DNA of 64,000 bases from Methyloversatilis universalis EHg5 (GCF_000378945.1 NZ_KB900539.1:799241-863240); one strand, 5' to 3'; positions 44,611 through 54,363 are shown, numbered from the stretch's first letter. A program made the numbers and translations. The notes: generated by a model not told the origin, from the letters alone.

Positions 44611-44620
44611 GAGCCGACTG

Positions 44621-45862
44621 ATGCAGACCGGACTGGCCGATTTCATCCGTAACACGCCGGAAGGCGACGCCGCCGACAAGGTGCTGCGCAAATGCGTGCA
44701 CTGCGGCTTCTGCAACGCCACCTGCCCGACCTACCAGATACTCGGTGACGAGCTGGACGGGCCGCGTGGCCGCATCTATCTGATGAAGCAGATGCTCGAA
44801 GGCGAGGTGCCGGCGAACACCGTGCTGCCCCACCTCGACCGCTGCCTGACCTGCCGCAACTGCGAATCCACCTGTCCGTCCGGCGTGCGCTATCACGAGC
44901 TGGTGGATATCGGCCGCGCAGTGGCAGAGCGCCGCGGTTCGCGCCCGCTGGCCGAACGTGCGAAGCGCTGGGTGATGCGCGAGGCGCTGGCCCGGCCTGG
45001 CATCTTCAACACCGCGCTGGCGCTTGGCAGGCTGGCGCGTCCGCTGCTGCCGGCGACGCTGGCGGCCAAGATCGCACCCGCGCGCCCCGCAGGCCACTGG
45101 CCGCCGGTGCGTCACGCGCGCCGCATGCTGGTGCTGGCCGGCTGCGTGCAGCCGGCGCTGATGCCGGACGTGAATGCCGCTGCGGCGCGGGTGCTCGACC
45201 TGCTGGGCATTTCGCTGGTCGAGATCGCGCGCGCCGGCTGCTGCGGTGCGCTGCGCTTCCACATGAATGACCAGGACGGCGGCCGCGACGACATGCGGGC
45301 GTTGATTGACGCCTGGTGGCCGGCGATCGAGCGCGGCGACGTCGAAGCCATCGTGATGACCGCCTCCGGCTGTGGCAGCACGGTGCGCGAATTCGGCCAT
45401 CTGCTGGCCGACGATCCGGCTTACGCCGAGCGCGCGTCCCGGGTGGCCGCAATGACGAAGGACCTGTCGGAAATCCTCGCCGCCGAGCGTGTTCAGATCG
45501 AAGGCCTGTTCGCTGCCCAGGGCACGACCCGGCGGCCGCTGGCCTATCACCCGCCCTGTTCGCTGCAGCACGGCCAGCAGGTGCGTGGCCATGCCGAAGC
45601 ACTGCTGCGTGCAGCCGGCTACGACCTGCAGCCGGTGAGCGACAGCCACCTGTGCTGCGGATCGGCCGGCAGCTATTCGCTGCTGCAGCCCGAGCTGGCC
45701 GCCACGCTGCGCGACAGCAAGCTGCGTGCGCTACAGGTCGGCGAGCCGGCGGGCATCGCCAGTGCCAACGTGGGCTGCATCGCACACCTGCAGACCGGCA
45801 CCGGCACCGCGGTGCGGCACTGGATCGAGTGGCTGGACGAGGCCTTGAGAGCGGCCGGCTGA
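44621..45862 (+). CDS. glcF: Glycolate oxidase iron-sulfur subunit GlcF
   Basis: A 413-residue Fe-S subunit with two 4Fe-4S motifs (CVHCGFCNATCP and CLTCRNCESTCP) and two CCG domains (AGCCGALRFH and SHLCCGSAGSY). It carries electrons from GlcDE to the membrane. Last gene of glcDEF. Confidence 0.96.
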   Translation: MQTGLADFIRNTPEGDAADKVLRKCVHCGFCNATCPTYQILGDELDGPRGRIYLMKQMLEGEVPANTVLPHLDRCLTCRNCESTCPSGVRYHELVDIGRAVAERRGSRPLAERAKRWVMREALARPGIFNTALALGRLARPLLPATLAAKIAPARPAGHWPPVRHARRMLVLAGCVQPALMPDVNAAAARVLDLLGISLVEIARAGCCGALRFHMNDQDGGRDDMRALIDAWWPAIERGDVEAIVMTASGCGSTVREFGHLLADDPAYAERASRVAAMTKDLSEILAAERVQIEGLFAAQGTTRRPLAYHPPCSLQHGQQVRGHAEALLRAAGYDLQPVSDSHLCCGSAGSYSLLQPELAATLRDSKLRALQVGEPAGIASANVGCIAHLQTGTGTAVRHWIEWLDEALRAAG

Positions 45863-45945
45863 CGATCGACCCCCGGGGCTCAAGTTCTGCGGGAGGCGGT
45901 CGTTAAAGGTCGCAGCCCGCAGATCAATCGAAGAGTGAGTCCTTC

Positions 45946-46803
45946 ATGCCGCACGCCGCTGCAGCGCTCGACCCCAAAGCCCTCGAAAGCGTTCTTGAAT
46001 CTTCCGCCCTGTTGCTGCCGCCCAAGCCGCGTCTGCTGCAGGAAATCGAAAACCTGATGCGCAACCCGGATTTCGAGGTGTCGCATCTGGCCGACAGCAT
46101 TTCCCGCGATCCGGGCGTGCTGGCCGCGCTGTTCAAGCTGTGCCGCTCGCCTGCCTACAGCCGGGGTCGTGCGCCGACCAATGCCGAACAGGTGCTGATG
46201 CTGATCGGCCTGACCCAGACCATCAACCTGGTGCGCGGCATTTCGATCCGCCAGGCGGCTGGTGGTCCCGGGCCGCAGATGGAGCGCTTCTGGCTGCGGT
46301 GCGAGGAAATCGCCAGCATCGCGTCGCAGATCGCCGGCGAGCGGGTGGCGGTGTGCAATGTATTCCCCGATCAGGCCTATCTGGCCGCGATGTTCCACGA
46401 CTGCGGCGTACCGCTGCTCACGCAGCGCTTCAAGGACTACTGGAGCACGCTGAACCTGGACGACGAATCGTGCTGGGTCGATACCGGCCTGGAAAACGTG
46501 CGTTTCAACATGAGCCACGCCACGGTCGGTTACTGGGTCGCGCGCAACTGGGGGCTGCCGGAACTGATCGTGCAGTCCATCCGCTACCACCACGAAATGC
46601 CGGAGGACGATACCTACGGTCTGCGCAGCACCATAGGCATCGTGGCGCTCGCCACTCATATCTATCTGTACAACAAGGGCCTGCCGGACCCGATCTGGAC
46701 CATGCGCTCGGGCGAGATACTCGAGGAGCTGGGCATACATGCCAGCGCGCTGGACGAGTACATCGACGAAATCAATGACCGTCACGTCAGTCTCGCGGTG
46801 TAA
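45946..46803 (+). CDS. HDOD-domain signalling protein
   Basis: A 285-residue protein that is almost entirely an HDOD domain (NPDFEVSHLADSISRDPGVLAALFKL, split in the family as helix-rich; MFHDCGVPLLTQRF; IRYHHEMPEDD). HDOD proteins are HD-related regulators without proven catalysis, found in motility and stress signalling. It stands alone between glcF and the PP2C gene. Confidence 0.9.
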   Translation: MPHAAAALDPKALESVLESSALLLPPKPRLLQEIENLMRNPDFEVSHLADSISRDPGVLAALFKLCRSPAYSRGRAPTNAEQVLMLIGLTQTINLVRGISIRQAAGGPGPQMERFWLRCEEIASIASQIAGERVAVCNVFPDQAYLAAMFHDCGVPLLTQRFKDYWSTLNLDDESCWVDTGLENVRFNMSHATVGYWVARNWGLPELIVQSIRYHHEMPEDDTYGLRSTIGIVALATHIYLYNKGLPDPIWTMRSGEILEELGIHASALDEYIDEINDRHVSLAV

Positions 46804-46874
46804 AGAATCGTGAAATGCGAACGACTGTTGCAGACATGAACGGACGGTTACACAAGGTCCGCGGGTCCGGGCGC

Positions 46875-46880
46875 TAGAAT
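46875..46880 (+). promoter_or_regulatory. TAGAAT -10-like element of the PP2C gene
   Basis: GCTAGAATCG lies 25 bases before the PP2C start. A TTACAC sits 21 bases upstream, too far for a normal -35, so support rests on the hexamer and its recurrence. Confidence 0.4.
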
Positions 46881-46904
46881 CGGCTCAGGTATCCGGAAAG
46901 CTTC

Positions 46905-47720
46905 ATGGCACTCAAACTCGATAGCTGCGTTGCACAGCACATAGGCGACCGCAAGGAACAGCAGGACCGCGCGGCGGTTTTTCCGCATTCCCGTCACAAG
47001 GGCATGCTCATGGCCGTGCTCGCCGACGGCATGGGCGGACACAGCGGCGGCGCCATGGCGGCCGAACAGGTGGTGCTGAAGGCACGCGAGAATTTCGAAA
47101 CTTTCGCGCCCTCGGTCGAAAAGCCGCAGGATCTGCTGCGCAGCGTGGTCGAAGAGTCGCATGTGGTGATCAAGCTCACCCGCTTCACGTCCGAACAGGA
47201 TCCGCACTCGACCGCTTGCGTGCTGCTGATGAACGGCGGTCGCGCGGACTGGGCGCATTGCGGTGATTCCCGCATTTACCACTTCCGTAACGACCGGCTG
47301 GTCAGCTGCAGCAAGGATCATTCTCTGGTCGGCGAGCTGATGCGCCAGGGTCGCCTCGATCAGGAAGGCGCAAAGACCCATCCGCAGCGCAATCTGCTTC
47401 TGCACTGTCTCGGTGCGCAGAAAGAGCCGGTAATCGATTTCGGCGGCACCGACGCGCTGACCGACGGCGACAGTTTCGTCGTGTGCTCCGACGGCCTGTG
47501 GGCCTATTTCTCGGACGAGGAGCTGGGTGGCGTGCTGTCGGTGTATTCGGCGCGCGAGGCGGCCGAAGTGCTGATCAAGCGGGCCCGCGAGCGTGGCCGG
47601 CCGACCGGTGACAACGTGTCGCTCATCATCATCAAGCTGGTGGACGTCGAAGCCCGCCAGAAAGCCGAACAGGACCGCCTTGACGCGGCGCGCCGCAAGC
47701 TCGGAAAGCTCCCTGCCTGA
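46905..47720 (+). CDS. PP2C-family serine/threonine phosphatase
   Basis: A 271-residue PPM/PP2C phosphatase with metal-binding motifs QQDRAAVFPHSRHKGMLMAV, ADGMGGHSGGAMAAEQ, HCGDSRIYHFRND and GDNVSLIIIKL. It would reverse Ser/Thr phosphorylation, perhaps with a kinase elsewhere; no kinase is in the window. A strong terminator follows. Confidence 0.93.
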   Translation: MALKLDSCVAQHIGDRKEQQDRAAVFPHSRHKGMLMAVLADGMGGHSGGAMAAEQVVLKARENFETFAPSVEKPQDLLRSVVEESHVVIKLTRFTSEQDPHSTACVLLMNGGRADWAHCGDSRIYHFRNDRLVSCSKDHSLVGELMRQGRLDQEGAKTHPQRNLLLHCLGAQKEPVIDFGGTDALTDGDSFVVCSDGLWAYFSDEELGGVLSVYSAREAAEVLIKRARERGRPTGDNVSLIIIKLVDVEARQKAEQDRLDAARRKLGKLPA

Positions 47721-47762
47721 CGCCTGAGGCGGGAACAGCCGGAGACGGTCGGCGCTCTCCAG

Positions 47763-47798
47763 AAAAGCCCTGTGTTGCGATGCAACACAGGGCTTTTT
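47763..47798. terminator. Strong Rho-independent terminator after the PP2C gene
   Basis: AAAAGCCCTGTGTTGC and GCAACACAGGGCTTTT form a perfect 16-bp stem with loop GAT and a run of T; A-rich on the left, so it can also work on the other strand. Confidence 0.93.
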
Positions 47799-48281
47799 CG
47801 TTGTAAATAGCCTTGCGGTGAATTATTGTGCTGCGGCGCAATGTGCATCTTTTTTGGCACAAAGTGCTGCGCCGCGAAGCCCGACACGCTAGACTGCGCG
47901 ATCCGGAAGGCGGGAGAAAGCGCACGGCAGGTGCTCCGAGCGGGCTGTCATGCGCCTGTCGCCGGACCGGTCATGTGCGGCCAGGGGCCGTTTTCGAACA
48001 GGGGAGGGTACGATCCTTACAACGGCGCCTTCGTGGATTTGATGGCCTTGGTGGTGCCCGAAGCCTTGCCCGTGATCCCCGGCACCTCTGGGCCATCGAC
48101 AGAACCGCTGTCGAAGGGCGTGTCCGCCGCCGGCCTGCGCTGGGGGCGCCAACTGCACAAGGCCGCTACGGACTGTGTTAACAGTGTTCGGGGCAGGCTG
48201 ACGGTTCCGCCCCCCTGATGCGCCAGCGCGCAGCAACTGACCGAATTCCAACAAACAAACAAACCGACCGAGAACCTACCC
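47799..48281. other. Gene-free stretch upstream of pntA with a nested hairpin
   Basis: About 480 bases without a supportable gene. Open frames here on both strands have no recognisable product. A nested inverted repeat occurs at 47833-47875 (outer arms GCGGCGCA and TGCGCCGC, inner GTGC and GCAC around a T-run). On the minus strand, bases 48017-48130 could encode a protein end reading ITGKASGTTKAIKSTKAPL, which might be a gene fragment brought with pntAB. The pntA promoter must lie here; the leader just before the ATG has AAAC repeats and no strong ribosome site. Confidence 0.4.
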
Positions 48282-49919
48282 ATGACTTCTGGCGCATCGA
48301 ACGACAACGCCGCGGCCAGCGCGGCAGCCCCCACGCCGCAGCGCATCGGCGTCCCCCGAGAGATCTTCCCGGGTGAAAAGCGCGTGGCCACCGTGCCAGA
48401 CGTGGTGACCAAACTGACCAAGCTGGGTTTTGGCGTGGTCGTTGAGACCGGCGCGGGTGATCTGGCCGACCTGTCCGATGGCGCTTACCGCGAAGCGGGC
48501 GCCAGCATCGCCGGCTCTGCGACCGAGCTGTGGAGCAGCACCGACATCGTGTTCAAGGTGCGTCCGCCGACCGCCGATGAGGTGGCGCTGATGCACGAAG
48601 GGCAAACCCTGATCGGCTTCGTCTGGCCGGCGCAGAACCCGGAGTTGATGCAGCAGCTGGCGGCGAAAAGGGTCACCGTGCTGGCCATCGACGCGCTGCC
48701 GCGCACGCTCAGCCGCGCGCAGAAGATGGACGCGCTGACCTCCATGGCCGGCGTCAGCGGCTACCGCGCGGTGGTCGAGGCGGCCAACGCCTTCGGGCGC
48801 TTCTTCAATGGCCAGATCACCGCCGCGGGCAAGGTGCCGCCGGCCAAGGTGTTCATTGCCGGTGCCGGTGTGGCCGGCCTGGCGGCCATTGGTGCGGCGG
48901 CCAGCCTGGGCGCCATCGTGCGTGCCAACGACACCCGCGCCGAGGTGGCCGACCAGGTCGTGTCGCTGGGTGGCGAGTTCGTCAAGGTCGACTATGAGGA
49001 AGAGGGCTCGGGCGGCGGCGGCTACGCCAAGGTCATGAGCGAAGGCTTCCAGGCCGCGCAGCGCGAGATGTACGCGCAGCAGGCCAAGGAGTGCGACATC
49101 ATCATCACGACCGCGCTGATCCCCGGTAAACCCGCGCCGCGCCTGATCACGGCCGAGATGGTGCGCAGCATGAAGCCCGGCAGCGTGATCGTGGACATGG
49201 CGGCCGAACAGGGCGGCAACTGCGAACTCACCGAACCCGGCAAGGCTGTCGTGAAGCACGGCGTGACCATCGTCGGCTACACCGACCTGGCCTCACGCAT
49301 GGCGCGCCAGTCGTCCACGCTGTATGGCACCAATCTGTTCCGCCTGACCGAGGAGCTGTGCAAGACCAAGGACGGCGTGATCAACGTCAACATGCAGGAC
49401 GACGCGATCCGCGGCCTCACGGTCATCAAGGACGGCGAGGTCACCTGGCCCGCACCGCCCATCGCGGCTGCGCCCAAGCCGCCGGCCAAACCCGCCGCGG
49501 CCATGCCCAAGGCACCCGCCCATGGCCATGGACCTGGCGAGCCCATGTCGGCCAAGTCCCTGGCCATCGTGTTCGGCGTCGGCGCGCTGCTGTTCGCGCT
49601 GGTCGGCCTCTATGCGCCGGCCTCCTTCCTGTCGCACTTCACCGTGTTCGTGCTGGCCTGCTTCGTCGGCTACATGGTGGTGTGGAACGTCACGCCTTCG
49701 CTGCACACGCCGCTGATGAGCGTGACCAACGCCATCAGCTCGATCATCGCCATCGGTGCGCTGATCCAGGTCGCGCCGCCGCTGGACGCGGCCGGTGCCG
49801 CCGACCGGCCCAACACCCTGATCCTGGGCTGCGCGGTGGTCGCGCTGGTGCTGACCGCCATCAACATGTTCGGCGGTTTCGCCGTCACGCGCCGCATGCT
49901 GGCGATGTTCCGCAAGTAA
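48282..49919 (+). CDS. pntA: NAD(P) transhydrogenase subunit alpha PntA (fused)
   Basis: A 545-residue single-chain alpha subunit: the NAD-binding domain I ([20 protein letters not shown] at the start, [19 protein letters not shown] as the Rossmann loop) up to about residue 400, an Ala/Pro/Lys linker, then the membrane part (four helices, about 430-545). With PntB it couples hydride transfer from NADH to NADP+ to proton flow. Pro and Leu codons use CCC and CTC more than the flanking genes, hinting at a different origin. pntB follows after 17 bases. Confidence 0.95.
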   Translation: MTSGASNDNAAASAAAPTPQRIGVPREIFPGEKRVATVPDVVTKLTKLGFGVVVETGAGDLADLSDGAYREAGASIAGSATELWSSTDIVFKVRPPTADEVALMHEGQTLIGFVWPAQNPELMQQLAAKRVTVLAIDALPRTLSRAQKMDALTSMAGVSGYRAVVEAANAFGRFFNGQITAAGKVPPAKVFIAGAGVAGLAAIGAAASLGAIVRANDTRAEVADQVVSLGGEFVKVDYEEEGSGGGGYAKVMSEGFQAAQREMYAQQAKECDIIITTALIPGKPAPRLITAEMVRSMKPGSVIVDMAAEQGGNCELTEPGKAVVKHGVTIVGYTDLASRMARQSSTLYGTNLFRLTEELCKTKDGVINVNMQDDAIRGLTVIKDGEVTWPAPPIAAAPKPPAKPAAAMPKAPAHGHGPGEPMSAKSLAIVFGVGALLFALVGLYAPASFLSHFTVFVLACFVGYMVVWNVTPSLHTPLMSVTNAISSIIAIGALIQVAPPLDAAGAADRPNTLILGCAVVALVLTAINMFGGFAVTRRMLAMFRK

Positions 49920-49936
49920 TAAGAAGAGGACAACAC

Positions 49937-51355
49937 ATGACATCCAGTCTGGCCACCATGGCCTACATCGGCGCCACCATCCTGTTCATCCTCAGCCTGG
50001 GCGGCCTCTCCAACCCTGAAACGGCCCGCCGCGGCAACCTGTTCGGCATGGTCGGCATGGCCATCGCCGTGCTGGCCACCGTGCTCGGCCCGCGTGTCAC
50101 CGCGGCCGGCATCCCGTACATCGTCGGCGCGCTGGTCGTCGGTGGCGCCATCGGCCTCACCGCCGCCAAGAAGGTGCAGATGACGCAGATGCCCGAGCTG
50201 GTCGCGCTCATGCACAGCCTGGTGGGCCTGGCGGCCTGCCTGGTGGGCTTCGCCAGCTACGTGGACACGTCCACCGTCTTCGCCACCCCGGCGGAAAAAG
50301 CCATCCACGAGATGGAGATCTACATCGGCATCCTGATCGGCGCGGTCACCTTCAGCGGCTCGATCATTGCCTTCGGCAAACTCAGCGGCCGCATCGGCGG
50401 CAAGCCGCTGCTGCTGCCGGCGCGCCACTGGCTCAACCTGATCGGTCTGCTGGTCGTCATCTGGTTCGGCCGCGCCTTCCTGAACGCGCACGACATCCAG
50501 TCCGGCATGACGCCGCTGATCGTGATGTCCGTGATCGCGCTGCTGTTCGGCATCCACATGGTGATGGCCATCGGTGGCGCCGACATGCCGGTGGTGGTGT
50601 CGATGCTCAACAGCTACTCGGGCTGGGCGGCCGCGGCCACCGGCTTCATGCTCAGCAACGACCTGCTGATCGTGGTGGGCGCTCTGGTGGGCTCCTCGGG
50701 TGCGATCCTGAGCTACATCATGTGCCGCGCGATGAACCGCAACTTCATCAGCGTGATCGCGGGCGGTTTCGGTGGTGGTGCCCCCGCACCCAAGGCCGCA
50801 GCCGGTGCATCGGCCGAGCCGCAGGGCGAGGTGACGCCGGTCAGCGCGACGGAAACCGCCGAGCTGCTGCGCGAGGCCAAGAACGTGATCATCGTGCCCG
50901 GCTACGGCATGGCGGTGGCGCAGGCACAGCACACGGTGTTCGAGATCACCAAACTGCTGCGCGAGAAGGGCGTGAACGTGCGCTTCGGCATCCACCCGGT
51001 GGCCGGCCGCATGCCGGGCCACATGAACGTGCTGCTGGCCGAGGCCAAGGTGCCCTACGACATCGTGCTGGAGATGGACGAGATCAACGAGGACTTCCCC
51101 GACACCGACGTGACCATGGTGATCGGCGCCAACGACATCGTGAACCCGGCCGCGCAGGACGACCCGACCAGCCCGATCGCCGGCATGCCGGTGCTCGAAG
51201 TCTGGAAGGCCCGCACCAGCATCGTCATGAAGCGCTCTATGGCCAGCGGCTACGCGGGCGTGGACAACCCGCTGTTCTACAAGGACAACAACCGCATGCT
51301 GTTCGGCGACGCCAAGAAGATGCTCGACGAGGTCCTGGTGGCGCTCAAGAGTTGA
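49937..51355 (+). CDS. pntB: NAD(P) transhydrogenase subunit beta PntB
   Basis: A 472-residue beta subunit: about nine membrane helices to residue 275, a linker, then NADP-binding domain III with [36 protein letters not shown] and [16 protein letters not shown]. All key residues are intact. The open frame extends upstream into pntA but the ATG at 49937 (AAGAAGAGGA before it) is the real start. Directly downstream is a broken piece of a different pntB. Confidence 0.96.
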   Translation: MTSSLATMAYIGATILFILSLGGLSNPETARRGNLFGMVGMAIAVLATVLGPRVTAAGIPYIVGALVVGGAIGLTAAKKVQMTQMPELVALMHSLVGLAACLVGFASYVDTSTVFATPAEKAIHEMEIYIGILIGAVTFSGSIIAFGKLSGRIGGKPLLLPARHWLNLIGLLVVIWFGRAFLNAHDIQSGMTPLIVMSVIALLFGIHMVMAIGGADMPVVVSMLNSYSGWAAAATGFMLSNDLLIVVGALVGSSGAILSYIMCRAMNRNFISVIAGGFGGGAPAPKAAAGASAEPQGEVTPVSATETAELLREAKNVIIVPGYGMAVAQAQHTVFEITKLLREKGVNVRFGIHPVAGRMPGHMNVLLAEAKVPYDIVLEMDEINEDFPDTDVTMVIGANDIVNPAAQDDPTSPIAGMPVLEVWKARTSIVMKRSMASGYAGVDNPLFYKDNNRMLFGDAKKMLDEVLVALKS

Positions 51356-51397
51356 TCGGACACGGTGTCGGGCCGGAAGGCCCGGCCCGACGTGCCA

Positions 51398-51428
51398 AGG
51401 CGGGCCCCTGTTGCCCGCCTGTTTTTTT
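51398..51428 (+). terminator. Terminator of intact pntAB
   Basis: AGGCGGGC and GCCCGCCT form an 8-bp GC stem with a 7-base loop, followed by GTTTTTTT, 43 bases after pntB. Confidence 0.9.
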
Positions 51429-51551
51429 GTAGCGCAGCATGACGTCCCGCTGCGGCCTGGGGCCCTGCGTCATTGCCGGGTCAGGGAAAACACCGGTGAG
51501 GTGCATGCGGGTTCGGGCCCGACCGGCACGATGAAGGAGTGCTCGTCGATG

Positions 51552-51983
51552 GACGGCGCCTCGATGATGCGCTACGCGCAGAAGGTGATCATCGTGCCGG
51601 GGTAGGGCATGGCGGTGGCCGGCGCCCAGCACAAGGTCTATGAAATGACTACGCTGCTGGCCGAAGCGGGCGTGCCCTGCGAGCAGATCTTCGACCTCGA
51701 GGATATCAACGAGGAGTTCGCCCAGGCCGACGTGGCGCTGGTGATCGGTGCCAACGACGTGGTGAACCCGGGCGCGCGTACCGACAAGACCCGCCCGATC
51801 TGCGGCATGCCGATTCTGAATGCCGACAAGGCGCAGAACGTCATCGTGATCAGGCGCGGCAAGGGTGCCGCTTACTCCGGTATCGAGAACGCGCTGTTCT
51901 TCGAGGACAGCTGCCGGCTGTGCTACGGCGCTGCGCAGGGTATGGTCGGCGAAATGATCGGTCATATCAAGGCATTGAGCTGA
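51552..51983 (+). pseudogene. Remnant of a second pntB (domain III only)
   Basis: The frame reads RYAQKVIIVPG, then TAG (51603-51605), then GMAVAGAQHKVYEMTTLL and ANDVVNPGARTDKTRPICGM to a natural stop at 51983. It aligns with domain III of PntB: the TAG replaces the Tyr of VPGYGMAV, and about 26 residues (78 bases, including the [13 protein letters not shown] loop) are missing in frame between two LL(A/R)E segments. The membrane part is absent. Its wording (IFDLEDINEEF, ENALFFEDS) differs from the intact pntB upstream, so it is a separate lineage and not a recent duplicate. A short ORF from 51609 is technically open. Confidence 0.85.
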
Positions 51984-52004
51984 TCCATCGTTTCGCTGCA
52001 CTGG

Positions 52005-52040
52005 AAACCGCGTGTCCGCGTGAGCGGCACGCGGTTTTTT
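52005..52040 (+). terminator. Terminator after the pntB remnant
   Basis: AAACCGCGTG and CACGCGGTTT form a 10-bp stem with a 13-base loop, followed by TTT. It is probably the original terminator of the broken pntB operon. Confidence 0.8.
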
Positions 52041-52202
52041 CCTTCACGGCCAGTGTTTTTGGGGGACGGAGGCGAATACCGGAAAAGCATGCATGAATAC
52101 GCCCTGTATCCGCATTGCCAGCCGATGAAAGCGGCGTAAGGTGCACCCTGCGGCATGCCGGCAACCGGCCGCACCACAGACCAGCCACAGGGAGAAGGCG
52201 CC

Positions 52203-52553
52203 ATGCAGGATCCGATACTCGAACTCATCGTCAAGTTTGCCGAGAACGACAAGACCCGGCTCGAAACCGCGATCACGCTGGTGGTCGATGGCTTCCTCAT
52301 TTCCGGCTTCGTGGTCAGCCGCGACCAGTACATGCAGCACCACCTGCTCACCGCCTCGATCGAACAGGGCGTGAAGGACGCATTGGTGGCCGGCATGCCC
52401 AGTGACGACGGCGCGCGCACCTTCATTCACCTGCGTGACGCGATGTACTTCACGCCGGGTCAGGAGCCGGTTCCGGGCAACGGGTCCGTGGTGTGCCGTG
52501 TTGCGCTGGAGCGGGTGTCGGGCTTTCACCTGGGCTTGCTGGAAACGCTTTGA
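52203..52553 (+). CDS. GvpU-like protein (gas-vesicle accessory family), orphan
   Basis: A 116-residue protein whose pattern matches GvpU: TLVVDGFLISGFVVSRDQYM near residues 20-40, then FIHLRDAMYFTPGQEPVPG and the end ERVSGFHLGLLETL. In Bacillus megaterium GvpU accompanies gas-vesicle genes and affects their clustering. No other gvp gene is in the window, so a buoyancy role is not implied. ATG at 52203 with GGGAGAAGG upstream. Similarity is recalled, not searched. Confidence 0.7.
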   Translation: MQDPILELIVKFAENDKTRLETAITLVVDGFLISGFVVSRDQYMQHHLLTASIEQGVKDALVAGMPSDDGARTFIHLRDAMYFTPGQEPVPGNGSVVCRVALERVSGFHLGLLETL

Positions 52554-52750
52554 TCACCCGCATCCGCATTGTCGGCATGAACTGCCGCAGATGCGTGGGG
52601 GGCATCGAAGGTGCGCTGACCGCGCTGCCTGGCGTGCAGCGGGTCCACGTGCATTTCGAGCACGGCGATGCCGAAATCGAGCATGCGCCGTCGCTGACCC
52701 GCGAAACCCTGCTGGAAACGGTGGAAGCGGCCGGCTACGACGCGGTATGA
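52550..52750 (+). CDS. Heavy-metal-associated (HMA) domain protein, CopZ-like
   Basis: A 66-residue ferredoxin-like metal-binding protein: IRIVGMNCRRCVGGIEGALT carries the MxCxxC metal site (here MNCRRC), and ETLLETVEAAGYDAV closes the domain. The frame starts with TTG at 52550, overlapping the GvpU-like stop by 4 bases; a GTG at 52493 would add an unlikely N-terminus. It may be a copper or other soft-metal chaperone. No cop ATPase is adjacent. Confidence 0.75.
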   Translation: MITRIRIVGMNCRRCVGGIEGALTALPGVQRVHVHFEHGDAEIEHAPSLTRETLLETVEAAGYDAV

Positions 52751-52757
52751 GCGTCCG

Positions 52758-54209
52758 TCAGCCGAGGCCGATGCACAGGTACTTGATGTCTAGGTAGTCG
52801 TCCATGCCGTACTTTGAGCCTTCGCGGCCGAAGCCCGACTGCTTGATGCCGCCGAAAGGCGCGACCTCGTTCGACAGCAGACCTGTGTTCAGGCACACCA
52901 TGCCGGTGGCCAGCGCTTCGGCCACCCGCCAGGCGCGGCCGATGTCGCGGGTATAGAAATAGCCGGCCAGACCGCTTTCGCTGTCGTTGGCCAGCGCGAT
53001 GGCGTCCGCTTCGCTATCGACCCTGAATACCGGGGCCAGCGGGCCGAAGGTTTCCTCGCGGGCGCACAGCATGTCCGGCCGGGCACCGGTCAGCACCGTG
53101 GGCTGGAAGAAGCGGCCACCCAGGGCATGCCGCTCGCCGCCGCACAGCACGGTGGCGCCACGCGCGAGCGCGTCGGCCAACTGGGCTTCCACCCTTGCAA
53201 CCGCGGCGTCGCTGATCAGCGGGCCGACTGCCGTACCCGCTTGCATGCCGGGGCCGACCGACAGCGCGGCCACCTTTTCCGCCAGTCGTTCGACGAATGC
53301 ATCGTGGATGCCCGACTGCACGATGAAGCGGTTTGCGCACACGCAGGTCTGACCCGCATTGCGGTACTTGGCGGCCAGTGCCCCGTCGACCGCAGCTTCG
53401 AGGTCGGCGTCGTCGAACACGATGAAGGGTGCGTTGCCACCCAGTTCCAGCGACAGCCGCTTCAGCGTCGGTGCGCACCGCGCCATCAGCAGACGACCGA
53501 CCGCGGTCGATCCGGTGAAACTCAGCTTGCGCACCACCGGGTTGTCGCACAGTTCGCGGCCTATCGCTGCCGGCTCGCCGGTCACCACATTGAACACGCC
53601 GGGCGGCAGACCGGCGCGTTCGGCCAGGGTCGCCAGCGCCAGTGCGGTGAGCGGCGTCGCTTCCGCCGGCTTCACCACCAGCGTGCAGCCGGCAGCCAGT
53701 GCCGGCGCGGCCTTGCGGGTGATCATCGCGAGCGGGAAATTCCAGGGCGTGATCGCGGCGCAAACGCCGATTGGCTGCTTCATCACCAGCAGGCGTTTGT
53801 CTGGCTCCGGCGATGGAATCAGGTCGCCATAGACGCGCTTGCCTTCTTCGGCGAACCACTCGATGAAGCGGGCGCCATAGCGCACTTCGCCCTGTGCTTC
53901 GGGCAGTGGTTTGCCGCCCTCGGCGGTGATCAGCCGCGCCAGATCGTCTGCGTGCTCCAGCAGCAGCGCGTGCCAGCGCATCAGCACCGCTGCACGCGCG
54001 TGGGCGCTGAGCGCGCGCCAGCCGGGCAGGGCGGCGTCCGCAGCCTGGATCGCGTGACGGGTTTCGACCGCACCGCAGCACGCCACCTCACCGATGAGGC
54101 GGCCATTCGCCGGGTCTGACACGGCGAGGCGCGCACCGTCATCGGCGGCGAGCCAGTGGCCACCGATGAAGGCCTCGGTTCTCAGCAGGGCGGGGTCCTG
54201 AAGTTCCAT
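52758..54209 (-). CDS. gabD: NAD(P)-dependent succinate-semialdehyde dehydrogenase-like ALDH
   Basis: A 483-residue aldehyde dehydrogenase with Glu255 (LSLELGGNAPFIVF) and catalytic Cys289 (NAGQTCVCANRFIV), FTGSTAVGRLLM, and the GabD-type spacing. Succinate-semialdehyde dehydrogenase is the best label by overall pattern; closely related ALDHs with other substrates cannot be excluded. ATG at 54209 with AGGAAC upstream. Convergent with the HMA gene. Confidence 0.85.
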   Translation of the reverse strand: MELQDPALLRTEAFIGGHWLAADDGARLAVSDPANGRLIGEVACCGAVETRHAIQAADAALPGWRALSAHARAAVLMRWHALLLEHADDLARLITAEGGKPLPEAQGEVRYGARFIEWFAEEGKRVYGDLIPSPEPDKRLLVMKQPIGVCAAITPWNFPLAMITRKAAPALAAGCTLVVKPAEATPLTALALATLAERAGLPPGVFNVVTGEPAAIGRELCDNPVVRKLSFTGSTAVGRLLMARCAPTLKRLSLELGGNAPFIVFDDADLEAAVDGALAAKYRNAGQTCVCANRFIVQSGIHDAFVERLAEKVAALSVGPGMQAGTAVGPLISDAAVARVEAQLADALARGATVLCGGERHALGGRFFQPTVLTGARPDMLCAREETFGPLAPVFRVDSEADAIALANDSESGLAGYFYTRDIGRAWRVAEALATGMVCLNTGLLSNEVAPFGGIKQSGFGREGSKYGMDDYLDIKYLCIGLG

Positions 54210-54363
54210 CGTTCCTGGGGGACAGTCGGATGCTCTGGCGGGCAGGTGGACGGGTCTGCAACAAGAGCCTGTCCGGATGTGCGGCGTGCGGAGCTTACCC
54301 GGAGGCGGGGTGGTCCGGCAGGGGTCCGCGCCGGTGTTTCCGGGGGAATCTGCGCCGCGGGTG

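Noticed and set aside
47856-47870. TGGCAC-type sigma-54 element before pntA
   Set aside because: The GG and GC are 11 bases apart, not 10, and it lies over 400 bases from the gene.
47826-48218. 130-residue ORF upstream of pntA
   Set aside because: No recognisable product, overlapping alternatives in other frames, no ribosome site.
51609-51983. A functional 124-residue protein
   Set aside because: It is the part of a pntB domain III after an in-frame TAG and lacks the NADP loop; better read as a pseudogene.
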